Assembly: GCF_002088975.1 (NCBI RefSeq) | Contig: NZ_NCST01000041.1 | Span: forward strand, 62,001 to 126,000 | Direction: 5' to 3' | Source of the DNA: Henriciella aquimarina | Lineage (GTDB): Bacteria > Pseudomonadota > Alphaproteobacteria > Caulobacterales > Hyphomonadaceae | DNA: 64,000 nucleotides | Part shown: positions 43,831 to 52,604 of the stretch, one piece after another | Layout of the letters: each line of letters opens with the position of its first letter | How positions within the stretch are numbered: position 1 is the stretch's first letter | Made by a program: the position numbers and the translations under genes | The notes under the pieces: generated by a model | The model's input: the letters and a program-made list of their open reading frames with translations, nothing else | Database searches by the model: none | Told to the model about the DNA's origin: nothing

Positions 43831-44823
43831 TCATCCAGCCAGCCGGTCCACGATCCGGCCCACGCCGAGACGGATCGGGTCAACGCAAGGCAGCCCAAGC
43901 CGGGCCTCTTCCCGCTCGAGCAGCTCCCGGGCCTCATCCTCGCCCATGGCCGACGTGTTCATGCTGACACCGATCACCTCGATGTCAGGATTGGTGAGCG
44001 CACCGGCCTCGGTGTAGCGCCGGACGGCTTCCTGCAGGTCAGGCTGGGGATAATGCTCGAAGGCGCCGATCCCGGTCCGGGTCGGGTCGGTGCAGAGCAC
44101 CAGCGCATCGGGCTGGCTGCCATGCAGCAGGCCCAGCGTTACACCGGCATAGGCCGGATGGAAGAGCGAGCCCTGGCCCTCGATGACATCCCAATGGGCC
44201 GGCTCGGCTGGCGGTGACAATTGCGCCGCAGCCGCCGCGATGAAGTCCGCCACGACAGAGTCGATCGGGATTCCGCCCCCGGCAATGAGGATACCGGTCT
44301 GGCCGGTGGCGCGGAAGGTCGCGTCCAGGCCGCGCGCCGTCATTTCCTGTTCGATGGCAAGCGCGGTGTACTTCTTGCCGACCGCGCAGTCGGTGCCAAC
44401 GGTGAGCAGGCGTTTGCCCGGCCGCCGTTCAAACGTGCCGAAGGGATAGCTCGGCTCGGGCGAACGCACATCCCAGAGAGTCCGGCCCAGCTCGTCGGCC
44501 AGAGGCTTGATGACAGGGTGGGCGTTCAGCCGGTCGTGTAGGCCACTGGCAATATCGAGCCCGGCCCGCAGGGCCTTGCAGACATCATCGACCCAATGCT
44601 CCGGCAGGCCGCCGCCGGGCGGGGCCGCCCCAAGCAGCATCGTTCGCGCGCCCGCCTTGAAAGCCTCATCGAACCCCGTGTCCGGCAGGTCGAGGCTGAC
44701 CGGATTGGAGGCATGGCGATACTGCGCGATGCATTGTTCGGGACGCCAGTCCCGCACGCCGCGGGCGGTCTTCACGAACTCGGAATCACCGATGAAGAGA
44801 AGGTAGGGCATTGCGATATTCAC
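43831..44823 (-). CDS. dgcN: DUF1611-family D-glutamate N-acetyltransferase, DgcN-like
   Basis: A 330-residue protein with the DUF1611 layout: an N-terminal domain and a C-terminal P-loop domain with GTDCAVGKK at 143-151, then ATGQTGILIAGGGIPIDSVVADFIAGA-like and IEGQGSLFHPAYAGVTLGLLHGSQPDALVLC segments. Proteins of this family, with DgcA, acetylate D-glutamate and then racemise the N-acetyl product in marine proteobacteria. The adjacent DgcA-like gene supports this reading. The start is a GTG with AGGAGG eight bases upstream. Confidence 0.82.
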   Translation of the reverse strand: MNIAMPYLLFIGDSEFVKTARGVRDWRPEQCIAQYRHASNPVSLDLPDTGFDEAFKAGARTMLLGAAPPGGGLPEHWVDDVCKALRAGLDIASGLHDRLNAHPVIKPLADELGRTLWDVRSPEPSYPFGTFERRPGKRLLTVGTDCAVGKKYTALAIEQEMTARGLDATFRATGQTGILIAGGGIPIDSVVADFIAAAAAQLSPPAEPAHWDVIEGQGSLFHPAYAGVTLGLLHGSQPDALVLCTDPTRTGIGAFEHYPQPDLQEAVRRYTEAGALTNPDIEVIGVSMNTSAMGEDEARELLEREEARLGLPCVDPIRLGVGRIVDRLAG

Positions 44824-44865
44824 GGTCCGGTCCTCCTGACCAGGTTTGATCGTTGAATGATGGGG

Positions 44866-45912
44866 TCAGCCCCACAGGGCGGGCTCCGGGGGTGAGACGA
44901 CGCCCTTGTCATAGACCAGCGCGGTCTCACGGTCGGCACCGACCAGCAAGGGCGCATCGATATCGACGAACGCACAGCGCTGGGCGACGAGATGTGCGGG
45001 CGCCATGGCAAGCGAAGTGCCGAGCATGCAGCCGACCATGGGGGTAAATCCCATTTGCTCAGCACGGGTCAGCAGCCGCATCGCCTCGGTCAGTCCGCCC
45101 GTCTTGTCGAGCTTGATGTTGACGACATCATAGAGGCCCTTCAGACTGTCCAGATCATCGGCGACATGGCAGGACTCGTCGGCCCCGACGGGCACCAGCC
45201 GCTCCAAGCCTGACAAGCCTGCATCCTCTCCGGCCCGCAGCGGCTGTTCCAGCATGCGCAGGCCCGCCTTCTGAAGGGACGGCATGTTCGAGATGACCTG
45301 TTCGCGCGACCAGGCTTCATTGACGTCGGCGATCAGCACCTTGTCCGGCGCGGCCGCACGCACCGCCTCGACATGGCCGGCATCGCTCTCCTTGCCGAGC
45401 TTCAGCTTCAGGTGCCGGTATGCCCCGGCGGCAGCGGCCGCTTCGGCCATGCCTGCGGGCGTGTCTATGCTCAGTGTAAAGACGGTTTGGACCAGCCCCG
45501 GCTGCGGCAGTCCCAGAATCTCATGCACGCGTTTGCCATTGTGTTTGGCGACCAGGTCCCAGACCGCGCAATCGACGGCATTGCGCGCCGCCCCGGCCGG
45601 AAACGCATCATGGCACTCGGCCCATGAACGGCCCACGCAAAGCATGTCCGTCATCCGGGTGGCCAGCGCGACGACGCCGTCCGTCGTCTCTCCGTAATGG
45701 TCGACCGGACAGGATTCACCCCGCCCTGTCACCCCATCGGCCTCGAGCGTGACGACAACAACGTCGACAGCATCCATACGCCCACGCGCGATGATGAAAG
45801 GCTTTGCGAGCGTCCAGCGTTCGACAGCGACGGTCGCCTTTATCGCCTGGGGCCAGGCCTGCGCCTTCATGGCCGAGAGCGGGTCCATCTGATGTCCTGA
45901 AGTCTGTTGCAT
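44866..45912 (-). CDS. dgcA: Enolase-superfamily epimerase, DgcA-like N-acetyl-D-glutamate racemase
   Basis: A 348-residue muconate-lactonising/dipeptide-epimerase group protein. The barrel carries the KxK acid-base motif (HLKLKLGKE), metal ligands in VLIADVNEAWS, MLEQPL and VGADESCHV, and the second lysine in VNIKLDKTGG. Dipeptide epimerases share these residues. The partnership with the DUF1611 gene points to N-acetyl-D-glutamate racemisation rather than L-Ala-D/L-Glu epimerisation, although the latter cannot be excluded. It lies 7 bases after the AGCS symporter gene. Confidence 0.8.
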   Translation of the reverse strand: MQQTSGHQMDPLSAMKAQAWPQAIKATVAVERWTLAKPFIIARGRMDAVDVVVVTLEADGVTGRGESCPVDHYGETTDGVVALATRMTDMLCVGRSWAECHDAFPAGAARNAVDCAVWDLVAKHNGKRVHEILGLPQPGLVQTVFTLSIDTPAGMAEAAAAAGAYRHLKLKLGKESDAGHVEAVRAAAPDKVLIADVNEAWSREQVISNMPSLQKAGLRMLEQPLRAGEDAGLSGLERLVPVGADESCHVADDLDSLKGLYDVVNIKLDKTGGLTEAMRLLTRAEQMGFTPMVGCMLGTSLAMAPAHLVAQRCAFVDIDAPLLVGADRETALVYDKGVVSPPEPALWG

Positions 45913-45919
45913 AGGCGGT

Positions 45920-47332
45920 TCAGCTCCTGCTTGAGAGGCGCGCGCGCTGGCGCTTGACGTAGCCGAGACACTCGCTCCGGATGTCCGCGGACATGATATA
46001 AAGGCCGATCACATTGGGCACCGAGAGCAAAAAGAAAAAGCTGTCGGAAAACTTGATCACTGTGCTGACATCGACCAGCGACCCGATCGGCAAGGCGCCG
46101 CAGAAGAAGGCGAGATAAAGCCGCGCCTTCAATGGCGAGAAGCCGACCAGATAGCCCCAGGCCTGAAGGCCGTAATAGCCGACCGTGATGATGGTGGAGA
46201 AAGCGAAGAGGCAGACCACGACCGCCAGCACGGAGGGGAACCAGGAGACGACGCTTTCAAAGGCCGCCGACGTCATGGCGATGTCGCTATGCTCGCCCTG
46301 ATAGGCCCCCGTGACGACGACGACAAGCGCCGTACACGTACAGATGACGATCGTGTCGATGAACGGTTCGAGCAGGGCCACGATGCCCTCAGACGCCGGC
46401 TCGTCGGTCTTGACGAGCGCGTGCACGATGGAGGCTGTGCCCACGCCGGCCTCGTTCGAGAAGACGGCCCGTCGCATCCCGGCCACGAAGGCCCCGAATA
46501 TCCCGCCGGCCACGGCCTCCGGCGCGACGGCATCCTTCAGAATGATCCAGAGCGCGCCGGGGATGAGCGTCGCATGGGTCGCCAGCACGACCACGACGCC
46601 CATGACATAGATCAGGCACATCAGCGGCACGAGACGGGACGTCACACTCGCCAGCACCGTCACGCCCCCGATCAGGACAAGCGCGGCCAGCCCGGCGATG
46701 ACGAGACCGAAGACAAGCGCCGTCGTCTGGCTCTGCTCCCAGCCCATGACCACGCTCAGCTGCGAATAGGACTGGTTGACCTGGATGACCTGGATGAAGG
46801 CGAACATGCAGAAGCCGGCATAGATCCCGCCGAGTATCTTGCCGAGCCGCGGCCGTCCATGCGCGGCAAGCCCGTTGCGCAAGGTCCACATCGGCCCGCC
46901 GCTGACTTGGCCATTCTCGCGGATCTGGCGGTATTTCACCCCGAGGGTCACTTCCACGCATTTCAGGGTCATGGCGAAGAAGCCGAGCAGCACCATCCAG
47001 ACCACGGCGCCCGGCCCGCCCATGGCGATGGCGATGGAAACCCCGGCAATATTGCCAAGGCCAACCGTGCCCGAGAGCGCGGTCATCAGCGCTTCGAAGT
47101 GCGACAGCTCGCCGGCTGCCCCTTCTTCCTTGCGCCGCTGCACCAGATTGCGGATCGCCAGGGGGAAGGCGCGCACATTCAGAAAGCCGAGCCGGACGGT
47201 AAAGAAGATCATGGCCGTCGCCAGCCAGACCACGATGAGGTTGATCTCCACCCCGCCGACATTGACCGCATAGAAAGTCGTTGAGGCGAGCCAGTCGGCC
47301 AGGGCCGCAAAACCGTTCGAGATTGGGGACAT
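45920..47332 (-). CDS. Alanine/glycine:cation symporter (AGCS family)
   Basis: A 470-residue sodium symporter with about ten to twelve membrane helices. The family signatures are LSGTVGLGNIAGVSIAIAMGGPGAVVWM and FGAFVAGMRRAVFSNEAGVGTASIVHALVKTDEPASEGIVALLEPFIDT. AGCS proteins carry alanine, glycine or serine and some accept D-isomers. Encoded directly upstream of dgcA-dgcN and downstream of dsdA, it probably imports the amino acid that the pathway uses. Confidence 0.9.
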   Translation of the reverse strand: MSPISNGFAALADWLASTTFYAVNVGGVEINLIVVWLATAMIFFTVRLGFLNVRAFPLAIRNLVQRRKEEGAAGELSHFEALMTALSGTVGLGNIAGVSIAIAMGGPGAVVWMVLLGFFAMTLKCVEVTLGVKYRQIRENGQVSGGPMWTLRNGLAAHGRPRLGKILGGIYAGFCMFAFIQVIQVNQSYSQLSVVMGWEQSQTTALVFGLVIAGLAALVLIGGVTVLASVTSRLVPLMCLIYVMGVVVVLATHATLIPGALWIILKDAVAPEAVAGGIFGAFVAGMRRAVFSNEAGVGTASIVHALVKTDEPASEGIVALLEPFIDTIVICTCTALVVVVTGAYQGEHSDIAMTSAAFESVVSWFPSVLAVVVCLFAFSTIITVGYYGLQAWGYLVGFSPLKARLYLAFFCGALPIGSLVDVSTVIKFSDSFFFLLSVPNVIGLYIMSADIRSECLGYVKRQRARLSSRS

Positions 47333-47521
47333 ATCGTTCTGGGGCCTCTTTCCGGATCAGTCAGACAAAGCTGCGCAGGCTCACGCCACACGGCCTGGCC
47401 CATTCGGTGACGAAGGGGCTGGACGGAAAGCCTAGGGATGCCACCCCGCCCTGCTCTCTCTTGCAAGCCATCGACTCGCTCGCACGGGTCATTCTCGTCC
47501 CGTCTCCGGCAAGGCGCCGCA

Positions 47522-48814
47522 TCAGCGAGCGCCCCCAGTTCCGGCCGAGGATAAAGACGTGGTCAGCAGCGGCTCGAACTCGTCATCCGGCAGCATGGCG
47601 CCGCCTGTGGTCCAGACCACGAAGCGGGCACGCGCCGGGCGCTCCATTTCCGGGAGCACGCGTTCAAGCGCGGCAAAACCGGCCGCGCCCGACGGCTCCA
47701 GCCGCAGCTCCATATCCCTCCAGGTCCGGTTGACCCAATCCAGCATCGCCGGATCGGAGACGCTGACAAAGCCGTCGACCGCCTTGCCGACAAGCTGGAA
47801 GACGAGGTCGGAGACACAGGGCACGGCCATGCCGTCGGCAACGGTCCGGTTGGTCCGGCCGATATCGTAGACGGTGATGTCGGGCTCGTCCGGCCGGAGC
47901 GCGCGCAGGAGGAAGCATGGCGCCTCGACGGGCTGGACGAGAACCGTCTTCACAGCCTCGCCGAAAACGGCCTTCAGACCGAAGGTGATCCCGCCCGGCG
48001 CGCCGCCGACCCCACAGGGCAGGAAGACGACGACGGGCGCCTCTTCCGTGGGCACGATCCCGGCCTGTGCGAACTGCTCTTTCAGCCGCAGCGCCGCCGT
48101 CGCATAACCGATGAACAGCGTCTCGGAATGCTCGTCATCCACGAAATAGCGCTTCGGATCAGCCTCGGCGATCCGGCGCGCTTCGGCCACAGCCGAGCGG
48201 TAATCCCCCTCATGCTCGACGACCGTCGCGCCGACCTTGCGCAGACGCGCCTTCTTCCAGGCCTTCGCCTCGGACGACATGTGCACTTCGGCGCCCAGGC
48301 CGAGCGCACGGGCCGTCAGGCCGATGCTGAAGCCGAGATTGCCGGTGCTGCCGACGACGACGGTATGGCCGGAAAAACAGTCGCGGGCCTCGCGGGACCC
48401 GAGAGAGCGATAGTCACCCTCGGTGAGCAGGCCAGCTTCGCGGGCGATCTTTTCAGCAAAGGCAAGCACTTCATAGACCCCGCCGCGCGCCTTCACGCTG
48501 CCCGCCACTGGCAAGGCGCTGTCGGCCTTGATCCATAGCTGCTCCAACTGAAGTCCGACATAGGAGGCCAGCGCATCGCCGGGCAGGAGCGGCGACTCGA
48601 TGATCCCGCCCGTCTCTTCGAGCTCCGGAAAGACAGCCTGAAGCAGCGGCGCGAACCGGCGCAGGCGCCCCTCGGCGGCCTCGATGTCTGCAAGCGACAG
48701 CCGGCTATTCGCCAGGGCATCCGGCACCTTGAGCGGATTGGCGAACACGCAAGGCTGGCCTGCCGACAGCGCCCGCATGACTTCACCGGCAGGACGCGAC
48801 GGGATCAGTTGCAT
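47522..48814 (-). CDS. dsdA: D-serine ammonia-lyase DsdA
   Basis: A 430-residue fold-II PLP enzyme that converts D-serine to pyruvate and ammonia. The PLP lysine is K108 in the motif GSVKARGGVYEVL, and the phosphate-binding glycine loop is VVVGSTGNLGFSIGLTARALG. ADSALPVAGSVKARGG and GITFGLKAVFGEAV match DsdA rather than L-threonine dehydratases. It overlaps the exported serine hydrolase gene by 10 bases, so they are co-transcribed. Confidence 0.92.
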   Translation of the reverse strand: MQLIPSRPAGEVMRALSAGQPCVFANPLKVPDALANSRLSLADIEAAEGRLRRFAPLLQAVFPELEETGGIIESPLLPGDALASYVGLQLEQLWIKADSALPVAGSVKARGGVYEVLAFAEKIAREAGLLTEGDYRSLGSREARDCFSGHTVVVGSTGNLGFSIGLTARALGLGAEVHMSSEAKAWKKARLRKVGATVVEHEGDYRSAVAEARRIAEADPKRYFVDDEHSETLFIGYATAALRLKEQFAQAGIVPTEEAPVVVFLPCGVGGAPGGITFGLKAVFGEAVKTVLVQPVEAPCFLLRALRPDEPDITVYDIGRTNRTVADGMAVPCVSDLVFQLVGKAVDGFVSVSDPAMLDWVNRTWRDMELRLEPSGAAGFAALERVLPEMERPARARFVVWTTGGAMLPDDEFEPLLTTSLSSAGTGGAR

Positions 48815-50103
48815 GACGCCTCCAGAAAGGCCTGAAGCTCGGTTTCTGCCTGCGAGACCGGACGCCCCCAGGCCCGCGCCATCTGGCGCAGCAGCGGATT
48901 GGAAAAGAAGACCTGCCCGGCAGAGGGCTGGCCGCCTGTGTGCATGCTGCCGACATTCGTCAGCAGGGCGACGGCGAAGCCCTCTTCCCGGTTCCAGAAC
49001 AGTGCCGCCGACCCGCCAAGGACGTCACCGCCATGGCCGAAAACCTCGAAGCTGTCCGTGCCGATGTCGAAGACGCCATGGCCGGTCGATATCCGCCCGC
49101 CCGGCCCGTAGGCCTCAGCGGCCCAAGGCGCATCCACCTCGCGGAAGGTCTCGAGCACGGCCTGCTGATCCGGCTCCAACAGTGCGCCGGAGGCAAGCGC
49201 CCAGCCAAAGGCGGCAACCTCCCGCGCGGTCGCTACCATGCCGCCAGCCGCCCATTCGGTTGAGAGGTTGGTTTGCGACGCCGTGAACAGGCCGGAAGCC
49301 AAGCTCTCCGAGCCGGGCGGCAGACCGCCCGCCGCCTCATGGAAGGCTTGCGTGTCGTAATGAAAGCGTGGGGCCCGGCGTACGTCGGGGGCTGCTTCAT
49401 GGCCTTCGAGCCATGTCTCCGTCAGGCCAAGCGGGCCGCGAATGCGCCGGTCGAGCTGCTCGGTCACTGCGGTGCCCGTCACCGCTTCGACAATCAGGCC
49501 GAGCAGCGTGTGATCGGTATTGGAATAGGCATAGCGCTCCCCGGCTGGAAAGAGCGCTGGGGTGCCGCGCACATAGTCCAGCGTTTCGGCAGGCGCCCAG
49601 TGATGGCTCGCCTCAAACTCGGCGCCGCGCCCCTTGCGGATCCAGTCGGGATTGTCCTCCCAGCTCGGGATGCCGCTTGTATGGTTCAGCAGGTTTGCGA
49701 CGGTCGCCGTCCCGGCATTGGCGATGCCTTCTGCCTGATCGCCCAGCCGGTCCGCCACCGTATCGTCGAGCGAGAGTTGTCCCTCGCCGACCAGCTGCAG
49801 GACGATGGTGGAGACATAGACCTTGGTGATGCTGCCAAGCGGGAAGAGGCTCGCTTCGTTGACCGGCCTGTCTGCCTCGCCCGCGCGACCCTCCGAAACG
49901 CCGGTCCAGACCACGCCAGCGTCCGTCGCGATCGCCGCACTGACGCCCGGCATGGTGGCCGCCGAATAGGTTTCGAGCACACATTGCGCTTCAGGCGCCC
50001 CGATACGCGTCTCCATCGTGTCTCCCTGCGGCGAAGCTTGAGCCGCCGCCGCGCCTGCTGCCAGCGCAACACTTACGTAAAGCATGGCCTTCGTGCCAAT
50101 CAT
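48805..50103 (-). CDS. Exported beta-lactamase-fold serine hydrolase
   Basis: A 432-residue periplasmic protein with signal peptide MLYVSVALAAGAAAAQAS. The S-x-x-K motif is S91-I-T-K94, the Y-x-N motif is Y193-S-N195, and HGGD is the third motif, so the catalytic set of the class C/DD-peptidase fold is complete. Members include D-aminopeptidases, DD-carboxypeptidases, esterases and D-amino-acid amidases. Placement between a second such hydrolase and dsdA suggests that it releases D-amino acids from peptides or muropeptides, which is an inference. Confidence 0.83.
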   Translation of the reverse strand: MIGTKAMLYVSVALAAGAAAAQASPQGDTMETRIGAPEAQCVLETYSAATMPGVSAAIATDAGVVWTGVSEGRAGEADRPVNEASLFPLGSITKVYVSTIVLQLVGEGQLSLDDTVADRLGDQAEGIANAGTATVANLLNHTSGIPSWEDNPDWIRKGRGAEFEASHHWAPAETLDYVRGTPALFPAGERYAYSNTDHTLLGLIVEAVTGTAVTEQLDRRIRGPLGLTETWLEGHEAAPDVRRAPRFHYDTQAFHEAAGGLPPGSESLASGLFTASQTNLSTEWAAGGMVATAREVAAFGWALASGALLEPDQQAVLETFREVDAPWAAEAYGPGGRISTGHGVFDIGTDSFEVFGHGGDVLGGSAALFWNREEGFAVALLTNVGSMHTGGQPSAGQVFFSNPLLRQMARAWGRPVSQAETELQAFLEASCN

Positions 50104-51593
50104 GCGACCTGATCTCCTTGCTTGTCAGGCGCGCGTTCGAAGACGGCCCCCTGATCGGTGGTGAAGCGACAAACCCCGCCATGGCCGTCGCGTTCGAGAT
50201 GGACGAGGAATTGCGGACGGGCATCCTGGCGCGCCGGCGTCGCGACAAGCGTTTCTGCGTCGCGCGGGGTCAGCTCGAACGTTTCCGCGCCGATACTCAG
50301 CTGCAATGCGCCCGCTTTCAAGCTGAGAGCCGCCTCACCGAAGCCGGTCCTGTCGGCATAGTCACCGCAACAGGCGGCAAAAGCTTCAACCGATGGGCAG
50401 ACACCCGCTGCCCCGAAGCGCGCTTCGTCAGCCTGCTGACGGTCTGCGTTGAGCTTTTTCTGGTGGGCATGAAACCGCCCGTCCCAATCGGTCGGCGTCA
50501 GGCCCAGCCCCCAGTCGACCAGCGCCTGCGCGACCGCCCGGGGAAAGCACACATTGTCGGCATTCGCCAGAACAATGACGCCGAACCGCTCATTCGGACA
50601 GATCATCACGAAGCCGCAGAACCCGTCTATGCGTCCGGAATGACAGATCACCTTGCGGGACCGGTAGCGGTGCACATACCAGCCGAGCCCATAGGCCTGA
50701 TCCTCGATCCCGTCAGGCCCGCGGCCTACCACGCAGGACAATTCGTTTTCAGCAAAGGCCCCGCGTTCCGGGGTATGTGCCTGCGTGATCTCGGCGAAAA
50801 CGTCAGCAGGAAAGACTGGCATGCCCTGCCAGGTGCCACCAGCCGCATTGCCCGCCAGCCATTTCGAGATGTCGCGTATGGAACTGTTCACGCCGCCTGC
50901 CGGGGTCGCCACATGGCCTTCATAATCCCAGACAATCGGCTGCGCCGACCCGCTGATCATGCGGTGCGGGCGGCAGCTGTTGGGGGCGGCGCGTGAAGCC
51001 AGATGATCGGCATTGGTATCGCTCATGCCGAGCGGGTCCCAGAAGGCGTGCCGCGTATAGGCCTCCCAGCTCTGGCCCGTCACAGCTTCGACGAGTTCCC
51101 CGGCAATGGTAAAACCGTCGGTGCAATAGCCATACTGGGCGCGGAAATCGTGCCGGAAGGGCTGGTACCGCATGCGTCGCAGCAGGTCATACCGGTCGCG
51201 CGCCACGCGCCGGTGACGGCCTTCGGAGGGCAAGAGGCCCAGCCGGTTGCACATCAGGTCCCTCACCGTGACATGCTCGCTCACCCACGGGTCGGACAGG
51301 CGAAACCAGGGCAGATGCGCCTGCACGCGGTCATCCCAATCCAGCAGACCTTCATGAACCAGGCGCCCCACGCCGGCGGAGACAAAAGACTTCGACAGGC
51401 TCGCCAGCGCAAACAGCGTGGCCTCGTCGACCGGGGCCGCTTGCCCGGCCTCGCGTACGCCCTGCCCCGTCGTGAAGGCCACCTCGCCCTCGCAGACCAG
51501 GCCGAGCCCGACGCCCGGCTGGCCCCAGCGCTTGCGAACACCGTCCAGCCAGCCGGAAATCTCTTCGAAGCTCGCGTCTTTCGCCAGTTCCAT
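50100..51593 (-). CDS. Cytoplasmic beta-lactamase-fold serine hydrolase with altered YxN motif
   Basis: A 497-residue protein without a signal peptide. S65-L-S-K68 is the S-x-x-K motif, and CHSGRIDGF gives the third motif. The position of Y-x-N reads Y156-C-T158, with threonine in place of asparagine. The C-terminal 120 residues form an extra beta-rich domain like those of D-aminopeptidases and DUF3471-type hydrolases. It overlaps the exported paralogue by ATGA and is the first gene of the six-gene series ending in dgcN. It may act on D-aminoacyl peptides after uptake. Confidence 0.78.
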   Translation of the reverse strand: MELAKDASFEEISGWLDGVRKRWGQPGVGLGLVCEGEVAFTTGQGVREAGQAAPVDEATLFALASLSKSFVSAGVGRLVHEGLLDWDDRVQAHLPWFRLSDPWVSEHVTVRDLMCNRLGLLPSEGRHRRVARDRYDLLRRMRYQPFRHDFRAQYGYCTDGFTIAGELVEAVTGQSWEAYTRHAFWDPLGMSDTNADHLASRAAPNSCRPHRMISGSAQPIVWDYEGHVATPAGGVNSSIRDISKWLAGNAAGGTWQGMPVFPADVFAEITQAHTPERGAFAENELSCVVGRGPDGIEDQAYGLGWYVHRYRSRKVICHSGRIDGFCGFVMICPNERFGVIVLANADNVCFPRAVAQALVDWGLGLTPTDWDGRFHAHQKKLNADRQQADEARFGAAGVCPSVEAFAACCGDYADRTGFGEAALSLKAGALQLSIGAETFELTPRDAETLVATPARQDARPQFLVHLERDGHGGVCRFTTDQGAVFERAPDKQGDQVA

Positions 51594-51657
51594 GGAGTGC
51601 CCGTCTGCCTCTCGCCCCTCGGCAGCTTCATCTCAAAAGCGCCGTACCGGAGAACAC

Positions 51658-51667
51658 TTACATACAA
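51658..51667. promoter_or_regulatory. Candidate GntR-type box TTACATACAA (copy 1)
   Basis: TTACATACAA lies 65 bases upstream of the first serine hydrolase gene. It matches TTGCATACAA at 56100 in 9 of 10 bases, and both approach the palindrome TTGTATACAA bound by many FCD-type GntR regulators. No gntR gene is present in the window. Confidence 0.35.
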
Positions 51668-51817
51668 TTTCAAATCTATCAATACGGTCACGAGGGTGCT
51701 AGGCCAGACGCTATGTTACGAGCGACCACCCCGATGATGAAGGCCCCTGCCTGCCCTCAACGCCCCGGACACCCGGCGGCGTCGCGCATCAGCGCGCAGG
51801 CATGGCAGGCGCGCCGG

Positions 51818-52459
51818 TCAGCCCGGAACGGCCCCGTCCCGCTCAAGCAGGCACATGGCCGAATAGTGCAGCGATTCCAGTATGTCCGGGACGTCCGTCT
51901 CCGTCTTCAGGAAGATGCGCCGGGAGGCCAGACCGCTCAGCGTCAGGGTAACGAGGTCACGGACCCGGTTGATCTGGTCGCTGTCCAGCCCGGTATCGCC
52001 CAGAACTTCCTCCCAGACCCCGCGCAGGTCCTGCGTCAGAGATGTCTGCGCGCGCAGCAGCTTCTTGTTGAGCGCCGGATCGCGGCGGGAATCGCGGATA
52101 ATCTCGACCATGGCGACATAGGATGGCAGCCGGTAGATGCTCCAGGTCAGGTCGATGATGGTGCGCAACCGCGTCGGAAGATCATCGGAGCCCTTCACCG
52201 AGCTGCGCAGCTTCTTCGTCAGCTGGTCGGACGCCTCACCGGCCACGGCCAGCAAGAGCGCGCCCTTGTCCCCGAACAGGTGCTGGACCGCGCCCCAGCT
52301 GACCCCGGCGCGCCGCGTAATGTGGCTGGTGCGCAGGCCGGCATAGCCATGCTCATTGATCGCCTTGATCGTCGCATCGATCAGAACCCGCGTGGTTTCG
52401 GTGCGCCGTTCCTTCTGGGTGCGCCGAGGCGGTCGTTTGGCGCTGGTCTTCGTTGGCAT
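51818..52459 (-). CDS. TetR-family transcriptional regulator
   Basis: A 213-residue repressor. The N-terminal helix-turn-helix is LIDATIKAINEHGYAGLRTSHITRRAGVSWGAVQHLFGDKGALLLAV, after a basic arm. The C-terminal ligand domain is helical and not assigned to a ligand. It is divergent from the ketimine-reductase-like gene; the 145 bases between them contain an imperfect palindrome that is a probable operator. It is therefore expected to control the ocd-like/dsd1-like pair and itself. Confidence 0.88.
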   Translation of the reverse strand: MPTKTSAKRPPRRTQKERRTETTRVLIDATIKAINEHGYAGLRTSHITRRAGVSWGAVQHLFGDKGALLLAVAGEASDQLTKKLRSSVKGSDDLPTRLRTIIDLTWSIYRLPSYVAMVEIIRDSRRDPALNKKLLRAQTSLTQDLRGVWEEVLGDTGLDSDQINRVRDLVTLTLSGLASRRIFLKTETDVPDILESLHYSAMCLLERDGAVPG

Positions 52460-52484
52460 TCACTTCCCCTGATCTTCTCACAAA

Positions 52485-52502
52485 ACGTTTGGTTCAAAAC
52501 GT
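52485..52502. promoter_or_regulatory. Likely TetR operator
   Basis: ACGTTTGGTTCAAAACGT has inverted 6-base arms (ACGTTT, AAACGT) and also a direct repeat CAAAACGT (52481-52488 and 52495-52502). It is 26 bases from the tetR start and about 100 bases from the divergent gene, the usual place for an autoregulatory TetR site. Confidence 0.55.
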
Positions 52503-52604
52503 ATCTTACCGATGGACCGTCTGCCAGAGCAAAACGCCGAGCCGCGTCATCTCTTTTCCTTCAGCCCGGCTTTTAGCCTTTCAACCTCTGCGGAGCCTTA
52601 ATAC

